DNA from: an uncultured Bacteroidales bacterium
Lineage (GTDB): Bacteria; Bacteroidota; Bacteroidia; Bacteroidales; FEN-979
Length of the DNA stretch: 64,000 nt
Direction: 5' to 3'
Assembly (NCBI GenBank): GCA_903903985.1
Contig: CAIVAT010000034.1
Span: 124,001 to 188,000 of the forward strand
The stretch's first letter is position 1, and every line of letters begins with the position of its first letter. Of this stretch, positions 46,925 to 56,073 are shown one piece after another. The notes under the pieces are model-generated. The model saw only the letters and a program-made list of their open reading frames with translations, was not told where the DNA came from and did not search any database. Position numbers and translations under genes: made by a program.

Positions 46925-47557
46925 ATGAAAAAACAACTTATTTTAATTTTGCTGCTCCTGTCAAGGTTTCCTGCATTCACGCAGGTTTTGCCCGATCAAT
47001 CGACCCTGATGGCACATGCCCCACCCACATTCCGGGCAGTTTTCAAAACAACAAAGGGGGAGTTCACCATTGAAGCGAACAGGGAGTGGTCATCTGCCGG
47101 CGCCGACCGGCTTTATCAACTCCTGATGACAGGTTTTTACAGGCAGAATGCCCTGTTCAGGGTTCAAAAAGGGTATGTGGTGCAGTTTGGCATCGGAAAT
47201 GAAAGGGAGGTCAATTACTTTTGGGACAAACGTCCGATTCCCGACGAACCTGTTCACCAAAACAATCTCCGGGGAACCATTTCCTATGCCCGTGACGGGA
47301 TGAACAGCAGAACGGCCCAATTGTTTATCAACCTGAAAGATAATTACAAACTGGATACCGTCCATTTTAACGGGTTGCAGGGGTTTCCCCCTGTAGGTAA
47401 GATTATCTCGGGGTTTGAGGTAATAGAATCATTTTTTAGCGGCTATGGATTTGAGCCGGCAAACCACCAGGATTCGGTGATGATGTACGGAAATGCCTAC
47501 CTGAAAAAGAAATTTCCGGAGCTGGACTATATCATCGATGCGTACCTCATCCCCTGA
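46925..47557 (+). CDS. Cyclophilin-type peptidyl-prolyl isomerase, secreted
   Basis: 210 residues with a signal peptide (LLLSRFPAFTQ). The cyclophilin fold follows: FKTTKGEFTIEANREWS, FYRQNALFRVQKGYVVQFGI (with the FxRV catalytic Arg), the ISYARDGMNSRTAQLFINL stretch and a C-terminal FPPVGKIISGFEVI. Expected to accelerate proline isomerisation in the periplasm. The last residues (LIP) and the TGA stop lie inside a copy of the dispersed hairpin repeat (47543-47568). Confidence 0.9.
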   Translation: MKKQLILILLLLSRFPAFTQVLPDQSTLMAHAPPTFRAVFKTTKGEFTIEANREWSSAGADRLYQLLMTGFYRQNALFRVQKGYVVQFGIGNEREVNYFWDKRPIPDEPVHQNNLRGTISYARDGMNSRTAQLFINLKDNYKLDTVHFNGLQGFPPVGKIISGFEVIESFFSGYGFEPANHQDSVMMYGNAYLKKKFPELDYIIDAYLIP

Positions 47558-47580
47558 CCCCTTCTCCTCCAGGAGAGCGT
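47543..47580. repeat. Dispersed hairpin repeat, copy overlapping the cyclophilin stop
   Basis: The same 26 bases as the upstream copy, followed by CCAGGAG instead of GAAGGAG. It supplies the TGA stop (47555-47557) of the cyclophilin gene and the 3' hairpin. Confidence 0.85.
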
Positions 47581-47646
47581 TAGGATGAGGTCGTCAGAGG
47601 GATTTTGGTCGAGGCTATTTAAGTTCAAAGACTAATATATCATGCA

Positions 47647-48924
47647 ATGTTTTATTTAATGATCGTTGTTTTTATTCTTGGCTACGCTTTCATTGCCCTG
47701 GAGCATCCGCTCAGGATCAACAAATCGGCTACGGCCCTGCTCCTTGGGGTGTTGATGTGGGTATTGATGGCCACGGGTTTTCCGGAATTGTTTTCGCAGA
47801 ATACCTTGCTTGGGCATTTAGGCGGAATTTCCGAGATCCTCTTTTTTTTACTCGGAGCCATGACCATTGTTGAACTGATCGATTCACATGAAGGATTCAG
47901 GATCATCACCGATAAGATCAGCACAACCAAAAAGGTCAAACTGCTTTGGATTATCGCCATTATCACATTTTTTCTGTCAGCTGTTCTTGATAACCTTACC
48001 ACCGCGATTGTCATGGTTGCCTTGCTGCGTAAACTCATCGGGGATAAAAAGGAACGATGGTTTTATGCCGGAATGGTTATTGTTGCCGCGAACAGCGGGG
48101 GGGCCTTCAGCCCGATCGGCGATGTTACCACCATCATGCTGTGGATCGGAGGACAGGTAACGACGCTGAATATCATCGTAAAAACTTTCATTCCCAGTGC
48201 CTTGTCGATGGTGATTCCACTGGTGCTGATCTCAGCAACCATGAAGGGCCATATACAGAAGCCACCGGGCGATAAATCGGACCATTCAAATTCGACGACA
48301 CCCCTGGAACGGAATATCGTTTTCTTCCTTGGCATCGGGTTTCTTCTTTTCGTACCCGTTTTTAAAACGCTCACAAGCCTCCCCCCCTATATGGGGATCC
48401 TGCTTGGCCTGGGGATGTTATGGGTGATCACCGAAATCATGCACAAGGCCAAGAATGATGCATACCGCCCCATGGTTACTGTTGCCGGTGTGCTGCGCCG
48501 GGTCGATACTCCGAGCGTCCTTTTTTTTCTTGGGATCCTCCTTGCAGTAGCTGCGCTTCAATCAGCCGGACAACTTGAAATGCTGGCCCGGTCCCTTGAC
48601 AAACATATAAGCAACTTATATGTAATCAACATCATGATCGGGTTGCTGTCGTCAGTGATCGACAACGTTCCCCTTGTTGCCGGAGCCATCGGCATGTATC
48701 ACAACACTTTCCATGCCGACCATTTTTTCTGGGAAATGCTGGCGTACTGTGCTGGAACAGGCGGAAGCATTCTGATCATCGGCTCAGCAGCAGGAGTTGC
48801 TGTTATGGGGATGGAAAAAATAGATTTCATATGGTACCTTAAGAAGATATCGCTGTGGGCACTGATCGGCTTCCTTTCGGGAAGCCTGGCCTATTGGGCG
48901 ATGAGTGTCCTGGTGTTTACGTGA
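47647..48924 (+). CDS. nhaD: NhaD-type Na+/H+ antiporter
   Basis: Integral membrane antiporter exporting sodium. The 425 residues have about 11-12 hydrophobic segments. Family motifs are AVLDNLTTAIVMVALLRKL (near residue 117), ANSGGAFSPIGDVTT (near 150) and SSVIDNVPLVAGAIGMY (near 338), the paired D-N-x-T/P motifs of the ion transporter superfamily. It stands alone. It converges on the LEA-like gene. Confidence 0.9.
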   Translation: MFYLMIVVFILGYAFIALEHPLRINKSATALLLGVLMWVLMATGFPELFSQNTLLGHLGGISEILFFLLGAMTIVELIDSHEGFRIITDKISTTKKVKLLWIIAIITFFLSAVLDNLTTAIVMVALLRKLIGDKKERWFYAGMVIVAANSGGAFSPIGDVTTIMLWIGGQVTTLNIIVKTFIPSALSMVIPLVLISATMKGHIQKPPGDKSDHSNSTTPLERNIVFFLGIGFLLFVPVFKTLTSLPPYMGILLGLGMLWVITEIMHKAKNDAYRPMVTVAGVLRRVDTPSVLFFLGILLAVAALQSAGQLEMLARSLDKHISNLYVINIMIGLLSSVIDNVPLVAGAIGMYHNTFHADHFFWEMLAYCAGTGGSILIIGSAAGVAVMGMEKIDFIWYLKKISLWALIGFLSGSLAYWAMSVLVFT

Positions 48925-48933
48925 GATGTTGGA

Positions 48934-48956
48934 TGTGGGACTTCTTACGTCTCACA
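48934..48956. terminator. Hairpin between convergent genes
   Basis: TGTGGGAC (48934-48941) and GTCTCACA (48949-48956) pair with one G-T wobble around a 7-base loop, 10 bases past the nhaD stop and just before the convergent lipoprotein stop. Confidence 0.45.
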
Positions 48957-48958
48957 TG

Positions 48959-49567
48959 CTATTTCGCAGCATAATCCGTCTTGATGGTAATATATCCAGG
49001 GTATGTAATCGCTGTGCCGGCGATGATCAGGGTGGGTTTTAACTTGATTTTAAAGCGTGTCGGCATATTTCCGACACCAGCAAGGTTCATGCAGAAATTA
49101 AGCATTGCGGTCGAGGATTTTCCCGAAAGGACTGTTTTAAGGTCAAGGCCCACCTGAACCGGGATGGCCGAGGTGCTTAATGCCGGAATCGTTACGGGTT
49201 GATCCAGGATTCCAGAGGTCATCTGAATGTCATCGATAAAAAGAATCCATTCAAGCCGGTTAAGGCCGGCTGCCGTGGTGTTCGGGTTTCTGCCTTCCAG
49301 GTTGAGTTGAAGGGAGAGTGGAAAAACAGGGCTTGTGAAGCCGGCCAGGATAAGCGCCACATCAGACAGTTGCAGGTCGCTGACCGATCGGATATACTGA
49401 AGTTCGACTCCCGCAAGGTTTACTTTCTCCACCGACCGTATGCGAAAATCACAGTTCGCAAGATTGGAAGCCTGCTGCGCCTGACGGGCTATGTTGCACC
49501 CGGTGAAAGGAACCATCATGATGAGAAACAGGAGAAAAAAGGAGACAGGTCGGCAGAGCTTTATCAT
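48959..49567 (-). CDS. LEA14/WHy-like lipoprotein
   Basis: 202 residues with a lipoprotein signal (MMVPFTGC; lipid on Cys24). The mature part looks like an LEA type 2 (WHy-like) beta domain. It has FRIRSVEKVNLAGVELQYIR, a SLQLNLEGRNPNTTAAGLNR stretch with the typical NPN motif, and IPVQVGLDL. Bacterial members are poorly characterised; stress or desiccation protection is known for plant homologues only. Convergent with nhaD. Confidence 0.75.
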   Translation of the reverse strand: MIKLCRPVSFFLLFLIMMVPFTGCNIARQAQQASNLANCDFRIRSVEKVNLAGVELQYIRSVSDLQLSDVALILAGFTSPVFPLSLQLNLEGRNPNTTAAGLNRLEWILFIDDIQMTSGILDQPVTIPALSTSAIPVQVGLDLKTVLSGKSSTAMLNFCMNLAGVGNMPTRFKIKLKPTLIIAGTAITYPGYITIKTDYAAK

Positions 49568-49848
49568 GTTGAAGAATCTGAACCATAGACCAGATCCGTT
49601 TGATTTTTTCCCAAAATTACAAAAATCCTTCTTTAACCTATGTAAATCCCTCTCAGGATGCTGAAAAATTTCTATTTACCCGGTTGGGTTGGTATTGTTT
49701 TCATTAATTTTAACCCGGGATTATACCCGGTTCATACAAGCATAGCGCTGCATGATTCACCTTGAAAATTCAATGACACAGAAGTTCTGGAGGCAATGCA
49801 GTGCATGGAGAAAAAGCACAATGATATATACCATTAAATCATCAAACC

Positions 49849-51273
49849 ATGACGTTGAAACATCCGGCCTTCGCCATTCTCTTTCTTGCGGTTCTTTTGA
49901 TTGGATGCAAAAACAACCAGAAGGAAAATAGCAGCATGAATGCAATATCCGGTGACAGTTCCCGATATTTGCCAAAAAATTACGTGGAGATCATGCACCC
50001 CGATTGGTCTAAGAATGCTACGATCTATGAAGTAAATATCCGCCAGTATACCCCGGAAGGAACATTTACTGCTTTTGAATCACATCTTCCCCGTTTGAAG
50101 GAACTTGGAATCGATATCATCTGGTTGATGCCCATCCATCCCGTTGGCGTTAAAAACAGGAAAGGCAAGCTTGGCAGTTACTATTCCGTGAAAGATTATT
50201 ATGGTGTCAATCCCGAGTTTGGCAACCTGGAAGATTTTAAATCCCTGGTCAATAAAATTCATAAAATGGGAATGCATATCATCATCGACTGGGTGGCCAA
50301 CCATTCGGCCTGGGACAATCCGCTGGCAACCGAACACCCTGAATGGTACTCGAAATCCCAGGATGGCAATTTCCAGCCCACACCCTGGTACGATTGGGCC
50401 GACATCATTGATTTCGATTATGACCAGCCCGGGATCAGGAAATACATGACGGAGGTGATGAAATACTGGGTGAAGGAAGCGGATATTGACGGCTACCGCT
50501 GTGATGTAGCCGGATTCATCCCTGTTGATTTCTGGGAGAACCTGCGGAGCGAACTTGATCAGATCAAACCGGTTTTCATGCTGGCGGAATGGGAATCGCG
50601 CGACCTCCATAAAAAGGCATTCGACATGACCTATTCATGGAGCCTGTGGGATAAAATGCATGATATTACCGTGGGCAAGAAAGCCATTGGCGGCCTCATC
50701 GAATACATGGCGCACGATGTCAACACTTTCCCGAAAAACGGGTACAGGATGACCTTTACCGACAACCATGATAAAAATTCCTGGGAAGGAAATCAGTTCT
50801 CCAATTTTGGCGAAGGGCTGAAAACCTGCATGGTGCTTGCCGGAGTGGTAAACGGAATGCCGCTGGTATACAGTGGCCAGGAGGCGGGGCTTGACCGGTC
50901 GCTTGCTTTTTTCGACAAGGATGTAATTCAGTGGAAAAAACATCCCTTTTTTGACATCTATAAAAAACTGTTCGCCCTGAAGCATGAAAACCAGGCATTG
51001 TGGAATGGTGACTGGGGTGGCGGAATGGTAAGAATATTCAATGATCAACCCGACCGGGTCATCTCATTTTCCAGGGAGAAAAATGGCGATCAGGTGATCC
51101 CTGTCTTTAATTTCAGCGATAAACCCGTGAAGGTGAAACTCGAATCGAAACACCATGAGGGGAATTATACTGAGCTCTTCTCGGGTGCTGCATTTATTTT
51201 AAAAGGAGGGGACGAATTGTCGCTGGGGCCCTGGGGCTATCTCGTGCTGGTGAAAAAGGTCACGAAATCATGA
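49849..51273 (+). CDS. Alpha-amylase family (GH13) lipoprotein
   Basis: Secreted glycoside hydrolase acting on alpha-glucans. The N-terminal signal ends at a lipobox (VLLIGCKN). The TIM barrel shows all GH13 regions: region I DWVANHSA, region II DGYRCDVAG with nucleophile Asp219, region III MLAEWE with acid/base Glu247, and region IV FTDNHDKNSW with Asp308. A small beta domain ends the 474 residues. No sus-type outer-membrane pair is adjacent. Its 3' end overlaps the convergent PAS gene by 6 bases. Confidence 0.93.
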   Translation: MTLKHPAFAILFLAVLLIGCKNNQKENSSMNAISGDSSRYLPKNYVEIMHPDWSKNATIYEVNIRQYTPEGTFTAFESHLPRLKELGIDIIWLMPIHPVGVKNRKGKLGSYYSVKDYYGVNPEFGNLEDFKSLVNKIHKMGMHIIIDWVANHSAWDNPLATEHPEWYSKSQDGNFQPTPWYDWADIIDFDYDQPGIRKYMTEVMKYWVKEADIDGYRCDVAGFIPVDFWENLRSELDQIKPVFMLAEWESRDLHKKAFDMTYSWSLWDKMHDITVGKKAIGGLIEYMAHDVNTFPKNGYRMTFTDNHDKNSWEGNQFSNFGEGLKTCMVLAGVVNGMPLVYSGQEAGLDRSLAFFDKDVIQWKKHPFFDIYKKLFALKHENQALWNGDWGGGMVRIFNDQPDRVISFSREKNGDQVIPVFNFSDKPVKVKLESKHHEGNYTELFSGAAFILKGGDELSLGPWGYLVLVKKVTKS

Positions 51274-52683
51274 ATGAAGCGTATATTTTTCTTCGCCTCC
51301 GTTTTTCTTCAGGAGTTCATTTATTTCCTTCTTAAGTTCAATCATTCTGATTTCACGGCCAACCATCAGGTTGTTAAACTGTTCAAGTTCATCGGAGTTC
51401 TTTTTCAAAGCAATTTCGGCGTGTTTGCGTTCTGTTATATCGCTGATGGTCCCGATCAATTTTACTGGTTGCTTCCTGCTGTCAAATTCAAGTTGGCCCA
51501 TGCCATGGACCCATACTTCCCGGCCGGTTGTATGGTTGATGATCATATATTCCTTGTCAAACACCTGCCCTTTGCCAATTACTTCATTTTCAACATAATC
51601 AGACATCTCACGGCGCCAATCCGGATGAATTAAACCCAGCCAGCCTTCCAGCGACCGCAGATAATTTTCATCAATTCCAAAAATGCCATCCAAAATTTTT
51701 GAACTTTTCCACAACCCATCAGTGATTTTCCAAACATAGCTTCCCAAACGGGCAACTGCCTGTGTTTCCATCAACAGCCTTTCATTTTCCCGCAACTCCG
51801 TTTCAGCCAGTTTGCGATCAGTGATATCAATCAACGCTCCATAGACGATACAGTTTCCGGGGTAATCTGAATCGTGAAAACACTCGGCGTAGGATGCAAC
51901 CCATAAAATGCCGCCCTGCTTGTTCCGGAGGCGAAGTTCACACCTCCCGGAAGATCCGGGGGTGAGACCGGCTACATTTTTCCTGAAAATATCCAGATCC
52001 TCCTCCATCACAAGTTTACCCCAGCATCCGAAACCAATGATCTCCCCGATGGAATAACCTGTAATTTTCTCGGCGGTACCCGTCATCCAGTCGATCGAAT
52101 AATTGCCGTCCGCCAGGAGTACACAGGAATAAGATAAATCAGAGATTGTAGTCGTGACATGCCTGAAACGTTCTTCGCTCCTTTTTAATGCATTCTCCGA
52201 TTTCACCTGGTCTGTGATGTCGGTTGTTACGCCAATTACTCCAATTATTTCACCGGAGCTGTCAAACCACGGTGTTTTATTGGCAAGAAACTGGTGTATC
52301 CTCCCATTGATCAACCCGGTTTCTTTCGTTTTGTAAGGCTGACCTGTCGACATTACATATTCATCAGACTTCCGGAATTCATGCGCCGTCGCAGCCGGAA
52401 GTAATTCCAGGTCGGTATGGCCCAGCACTTCTGTCACTGTAAGTCCAATCATACGTGCGCCTGCTTCATTGACGACCTGGTATTTCCCTGAGGCGTCTTT
52501 GGCAAAAATAGCCTCTGACGCACTGTTGATGATCGTGCTGAACAAGTGCCTCTGGTCCGGAATTTCCGGCCCTTCCGGTTTGGAATTTACTGTATCGACA
52601 ACAGTCAAACGGGGTTTTTCTCCTTTGGAGGATTGCACTGAAAACCCAGCATGCTTTTTTTTATCATTTCCCGGTATGCTCAT
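51268..52683 (-). CDS. PAS-domain protein without an output domain
   Basis: 471 residues with three PAS/PAC repeats. They lie at about residues 46-160 (SASEAIFAKDASGKYQVVNE, then DITDQVKSE), 165-290 (YSIDWMTGTAEKITGYS, then DITDRKLAE) and 295-425 (LGSYVWKI, then SDITERKHAE). A C-terminal coiled coil follows (LKKNSDELEQFNNLMVGREI). This is where a histidine kinase would begin, but the frame ends instead. No kinase, GGDEF or HTH domain is encoded. It could be a partner of a separate kinase. Confidence 0.82.
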   Translation of the reverse strand: MSIPGNDKKKHAGFSVQSSKGEKPRLTVVDTVNSKPEGPEIPDQRHLFSTIINSASEAIFAKDASGKYQVVNEAGARMIGLTVTEVLGHTDLELLPAATAHEFRKSDEYVMSTGQPYKTKETGLINGRIHQFLANKTPWFDSSGEIIGVIGVTTDITDQVKSENALKRSEERFRHVTTTISDLSYSCVLLADGNYSIDWMTGTAEKITGYSIGEIIGFGCWGKLVMEEDLDIFRKNVAGLTPGSSGRCELRLRNKQGGILWVASYAECFHDSDYPGNCIVYGALIDITDRKLAETELRENERLLMETQAVARLGSYVWKITDGLWKSSKILDGIFGIDENYLRSLEGWLGLIHPDWRREMSDYVENEVIGKGQVFDKEYMIINHTTGREVWVHGMGQLEFDSRKQPVKLIGTISDITERKHAEIALKKNSDELEQFNNLMVGREIRMIELKKEINELLKKNGGEEKYTLHS

Positions 52684-52789
52684 TGTATTTTCTGAGAGGA
52701 AAAATTTGTAAAAAAAATTAATAAATCAGGAGAACACATCAATTTTTGCCCCCGACTTAATTCAAAAATCGTAATTCGGTTTTCACTCT

Positions 52790-54700
52790 TCATTTTGAAA
52801 GTGTGAATGTTCCTGTCACCTTGTGAATTACACCGGGTAAATATTTGCTTTCATAACTTGCATTGTATGTGTAAACCTCCGGTCCCGCGTCCCTGCCTTT
52901 CACTTTTCCGTCCCAACCGTAGGTAATATCGCCCGATTCAAAAATCAGCGTACCCCATCGATCAAAAATCTGCAGTTTGTACTTGATGATATCTTTGCCA
53001 ACAGGCATGTAGTAATCATTCAACCCGTCGCCGTTTGGAGAAAAGGCGGTCGGGAACCAAATTTCAAGAGGGCACTCACTAACCTGAAGGTTGGTGATCA
53101 GCAGGCTGTCACATCCTTTTGCCGACCGGAGTGTGTCGTGGTAAACCCCGGTGGAATATTGCAAAGCATTCTGGGCCCAGTATGATTGTCCCTTGCAAAT
53201 GGTTGTATCGACCATGGACGGAGCGGGATTATCCAACGTAACTTTTATTGTATCAGAAACTTCACATTTCCAGGAATTCACAACCTTCACCCAGTATTTT
53301 CCTGTGGCATCCACGACGATGGACTGTGTTCTGGCTCCTGTCGACCAGAGATAGAGACTGTCGCCTGTTCCGGCATTGAGCGTTGTAACCTTGCCTTTGC
53401 AGATCGTCCGGTCGGGGCCCAGAGACAAGATCGGTTTGGGCATTACAACTACATTTTTACACTTCGATGACTGTGCGGAATTTTGATCGACAACAGTGAG
53501 CATAACATTGTAGCTTCCTGGCACATGATACGTAATTGGCGGAGGGTCGATCCCGGAATAGAATGGAAGCGATGCGTCGGCGCAGGAAGGGAAATACATA
53601 CGGGTGATCGTAGAGCTGCCATAGTTTGCCACCAACGCATATAAAGTATCTCCCTGCCGTACAAATTCCGAAATGCCATAGGGCTTGTTCAATATCCCGT
53701 TATTGGGTATCTGATAGCCACTTACAGGGCCTCCAAGGCCTTGTTTAAAAACCAGGTGCACAATACAAAGGTCGGCCTGTTGTACACAATTGGCCACAAA
53801 ACCATTGATGGTGCCACATTCAATGACCAGTGATATTCCTGAATTCAGGATTAACCCGCCGATATTGGGAATCGGAGAACCACCCGGAGCAGGGTTCATC
53901 AGGGACGAGCCGAATTTTATCCGGCTCAGCGTGCTGTTGCCTAAATTGCAGATGAATGCATACCAGTTGTCATTTTCAGTTGCGAGGATGATGCTGGCAG
54001 GTGAATTCAGCTGGCCTATATTCCCAAGGTTGGTCTCCACCGGATCATTGCCAAGATTTTGACCGAAATCCAGGCGCACTAAGTTGTTACCGGAAATATC
54101 AGTCAAAAAGCCAACCCATTCTGCATTTTGCATGGCAACAGCCAATCCGCAGCCCATGATAACCGTCGACAAATCAATAACCTGTGAAGTCGGTATATTT
54201 GAAAGCGAACTCCCGAAAACCAATCTCACAAGTTTATTCCCATTGGCAACATACCCAAACCAGGTGCCCTTGTCTTTTTTAACCTGGATGCCTGTTACCT
54301 CATTTGAGAGAACATTAAAATTTCCAAGATCTGTGATCGCCAGTGGATTCTGGATCAATGAATTTCCGTAGTAACACCTGATCACCTTTGCATTTCCGGT
54401 GCTTGTTGTAAAAGTATAATACTCCGGGCCATCATTAACAACTGTGATAAACCGCGGTGCGCTCAATAACGAATTGGGACTGCCCAGGTTATCTCCGTCC
54501 GGTTCATTGGATGCATTGCCTGTGCAAAAACTCCATTTATAAGAGATTGCCGAAGGCGGTTGCACATTGGTGATGACAACCGGGTAATCTTCGCAGAGTG
54601 TATCAGGCATTGAAAAGCCTGCATCCTGGGCCCTGCAGATGACAGAAACAGCAAAAAATAAAAAAATAAAAAGTAACCTGTTTTTCATATGGCATATCAT
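52790..54700 (-). CDS. Type IX-secreted protein with propeller-like repeats and type B C-terminal domain
   Basis: 636 residues with a signal peptide (CRAQDAG). The middle (about 110-390) has repeated blades such as GSSLSNIPTSQVIDL and FGQNLGNDPV, consistent with an NHL/SMP-like propeller. A PKD-like domain (VPGSYNVMLTVVDQ) and SPRCP-type linkers lead to the gliding-motility-associated C-terminal domain (FPTAFSPNGDGLNDYY, then LQIFDRWGTLIFE). That domain is the type B signal for the type IX secretion system. The binding target is unknown. Its start overlaps the upstream gene by 4 bases (ATGA). Confidence 0.8.
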   Translation of the reverse strand: MICHMKNRLLFIFLFFAVSVICRAQDAGFSMPDTLCEDYPVVITNVQPPSAISYKWSFCTGNASNEPDGDNLGSPNSLLSAPRFITVVNDGPEYYTFTTSTGNAKVIRCYYGNSLIQNPLAITDLGNFNVLSNEVTGIQVKKDKGTWFGYVANGNKLVRLVFGSSLSNIPTSQVIDLSTVIMGCGLAVAMQNAEWVGFLTDISGNNLVRLDFGQNLGNDPVETNLGNIGQLNSPASIILATENDNWYAFICNLGNSTLSRIKFGSSLMNPAPGGSPIPNIGGLILNSGISLVIECGTINGFVANCVQQADLCIVHLVFKQGLGGPVSGYQIPNNGILNKPYGISEFVRQGDTLYALVANYGSSTITRMYFPSCADASLPFYSGIDPPPITYHVPGSYNVMLTVVDQNSAQSSKCKNVVVMPKPILSLGPDRTICKGKVTTLNAGTGDSLYLWSTGARTQSIVVDATGKYWVKVVNSWKCEVSDTIKVTLDNPAPSMVDTTICKGQSYWAQNALQYSTGVYHDTLRSAKGCDSLLITNLQVSECPLEIWFPTAFSPNGDGLNDYYMPVGKDIIKYKLQIFDRWGTLIFESGDITYGWDGKVKGRDAGPEVYTYNASYESKYLPGVIHKVTGTFTLSK

Positions 54701-55977
54701 CGGATGAGCATTACTGTACCCTTGTTGCTGACTCTTTTTTTATTTGCATCCTCGTAATAAATGGCCCACACATAGGCATCACCGGGGCAAAGTTCGCCGG
54801 TGTTGTTCATTCTGCCGTTCCAGGGTTTCGTAATGTCGGTTTCCGAAAAAACCATCTGGCCCCAGCGATTGTATATGTTGATGTTGTATTTTGTAATGTT
54901 TTCGGATGGCAGGCCAAGGATATCGAAGGTGTCATTCAACTTGTCATCATTGGGAGTAAAGGCAGTGGGGACATTCGGAAAAACTTTCACGGTGACGAAG
55001 TCTGTAAAAGTTTCCCCGTTGCATATTGTGGCAGTCACTTTGTAGGTGGTGGTTTCGTTGGGCGTTACCACCACGGTGGAGTCTGTTGAAAACGGATCCT
55101 GGCTGGAACCTTCGTACCAGCGATATTCAATTTTATCGCCCGGAGTGATGGGTTCGAGTTTATCATTCAGGATGGGCTCCACGACATAGGTATCCTGGTT
55201 TTGCCGGATATACCGCCAGCCTTCAGGCGAACCGGCCGCGACCGACCATGAGGTTGCATTCCGGCCGGGGGCAGGCATTCCCTGCACATTGTAGGCGTTC
55301 TGGATCCCGAGGGTTCCCTTGTTGGCATCCTCTGTTAAACACTCGGGTTTGACCATGATATGATTTTCAATGGAATCCGCCCCGGTCAGGACGATCTGGA
55401 AGGTTGCCACCTTTTCTTCGCACCAGTTCATCGGAATCTGGCACCACATCACCACCAGTTTTTTGTGCGTACCTTCCCCTATCGTGCGATAAAAAATATA
55501 AGGCCCGCCCGAAGCTTCGGGGTTAAAATTCTGGAAGGGCCCAAGGATGCAAATTTTTGGCATATAGGTATTTGTCGGCTGGCCGGGTACCAGGAAAGCA
55601 TTGCGAATGTTGCAGTTTATATCCAGCGGGTTGAAACTGATCCAACCGTTTGCACCGATGTAAAACCGGGAATAGATTTCGCCATAAAAAGTGAAATCGA
55701 AACCGATCGGGAAAGGCCCCTTGACGCCATCATCGGTGATGGTCACTTCATTGGCCAGCAACCCGTAAGAGGCCTTCAGGGTGACCGGCACCCCCGGATT
55801 GATCGTTACATCGGGACCGGCGTCAAGCTGAGCGAAAAGAACCGCCGGAAGAAACAGGCAAGCCAGGATAACAAGAAATGAATATCGAATATTGAATATT
55901 GAATATTGAATACTGAATATTACATTTTGCATTTTGAACTTTGAATTTTGAATTCGCAATTTGACTTTTCCGAGCAA
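54697..55977 (-). CDS. Type IX-secreted protein, gliding-type C-terminal domain
   Basis: 426 residues. The signal peptide core is LVILACLFLPAVLFAQ, but the first 30 residues (QNSKFKMQNVIFSIQYSIF) come from an AT-rich repeat; a start at the internal Met (55926, MQNVIF) is possible. The middle is a secreted beta-sandwich domain of unknown role (VTITDDGVKGPFPIGFDFTF). The end is a type B C-terminal domain (VPTAFTPNDDKLNDTF, NIYNRWGQMVFSE). It is co-transcribed with the following 636-aa cargo gene. Confidence 0.8.
   Translation of the reverse strand: MLGKVKLRIQNSKFKMQNVIFSIQYSIFNIRYSFLVILACLFLPAVLFAQLDAGPDVTINPGVPVTLKASYGLLANEVTITDDGVKGPFPIGFDFTFYGEIYSRFYIGANGWISFNPLDINCNIRNAFLVPGQPTNTYMPKICILGPFQNFNPEASGGPYIFYRTIGEGTHKKLVVMWCQIPMNWCEEKVATFQIVLTGADSIENHIMVKPECLTEDANKGTLGIQNAYNVQGMPAPGRNATSWSVAAGSPEGWRYIRQNQDTYVVEPILNDKLEPITPGDKIEYRWYEGSSQDPFSTDSTVVVTPNETTTYKVTATICNGETFTDFVTVKVFPNVPTAFTPNDDKLNDTFDILGLPSENITKYNINIYNRWGQMVFSETDITKPWNGRMNNTGELCPGDAYVWAIYYEDANKKRVSNKGTVMLIR
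55880..55970. repeat. AT-rich repeat spanning the start of the T9SS cargo gene
   Basis: Repeated words GAATATTGAAT and TTTTGAATTTTGAA run from about 55880 to 55970. Similar words (GTCGAATATTGAAC) recur at 21282-21320 at the start of the radical SAM gene, and AAAATGCAAAATGC at 15440. Confidence 0.7.
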
Positions 55978-56004
55978 ATATCAAGATTTTATCCGAAATA
56001 ATTT

Positions 56005-56012
56005 TACTTTTG
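56005..56012 (+). promoter_or_regulatory. -7-like box before glyA
   Basis: TACTTTTG matches TAnnTTTG, about 60 bases before the glyA ATG. No convincing -33 element was seen. Confidence 0.3.
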
Positions 56013-56073
56013 TTCCTCCGGAAGACCTTCTATACAAATCAACGATATTTAATCTCCAAAATTTTAACCTGTT

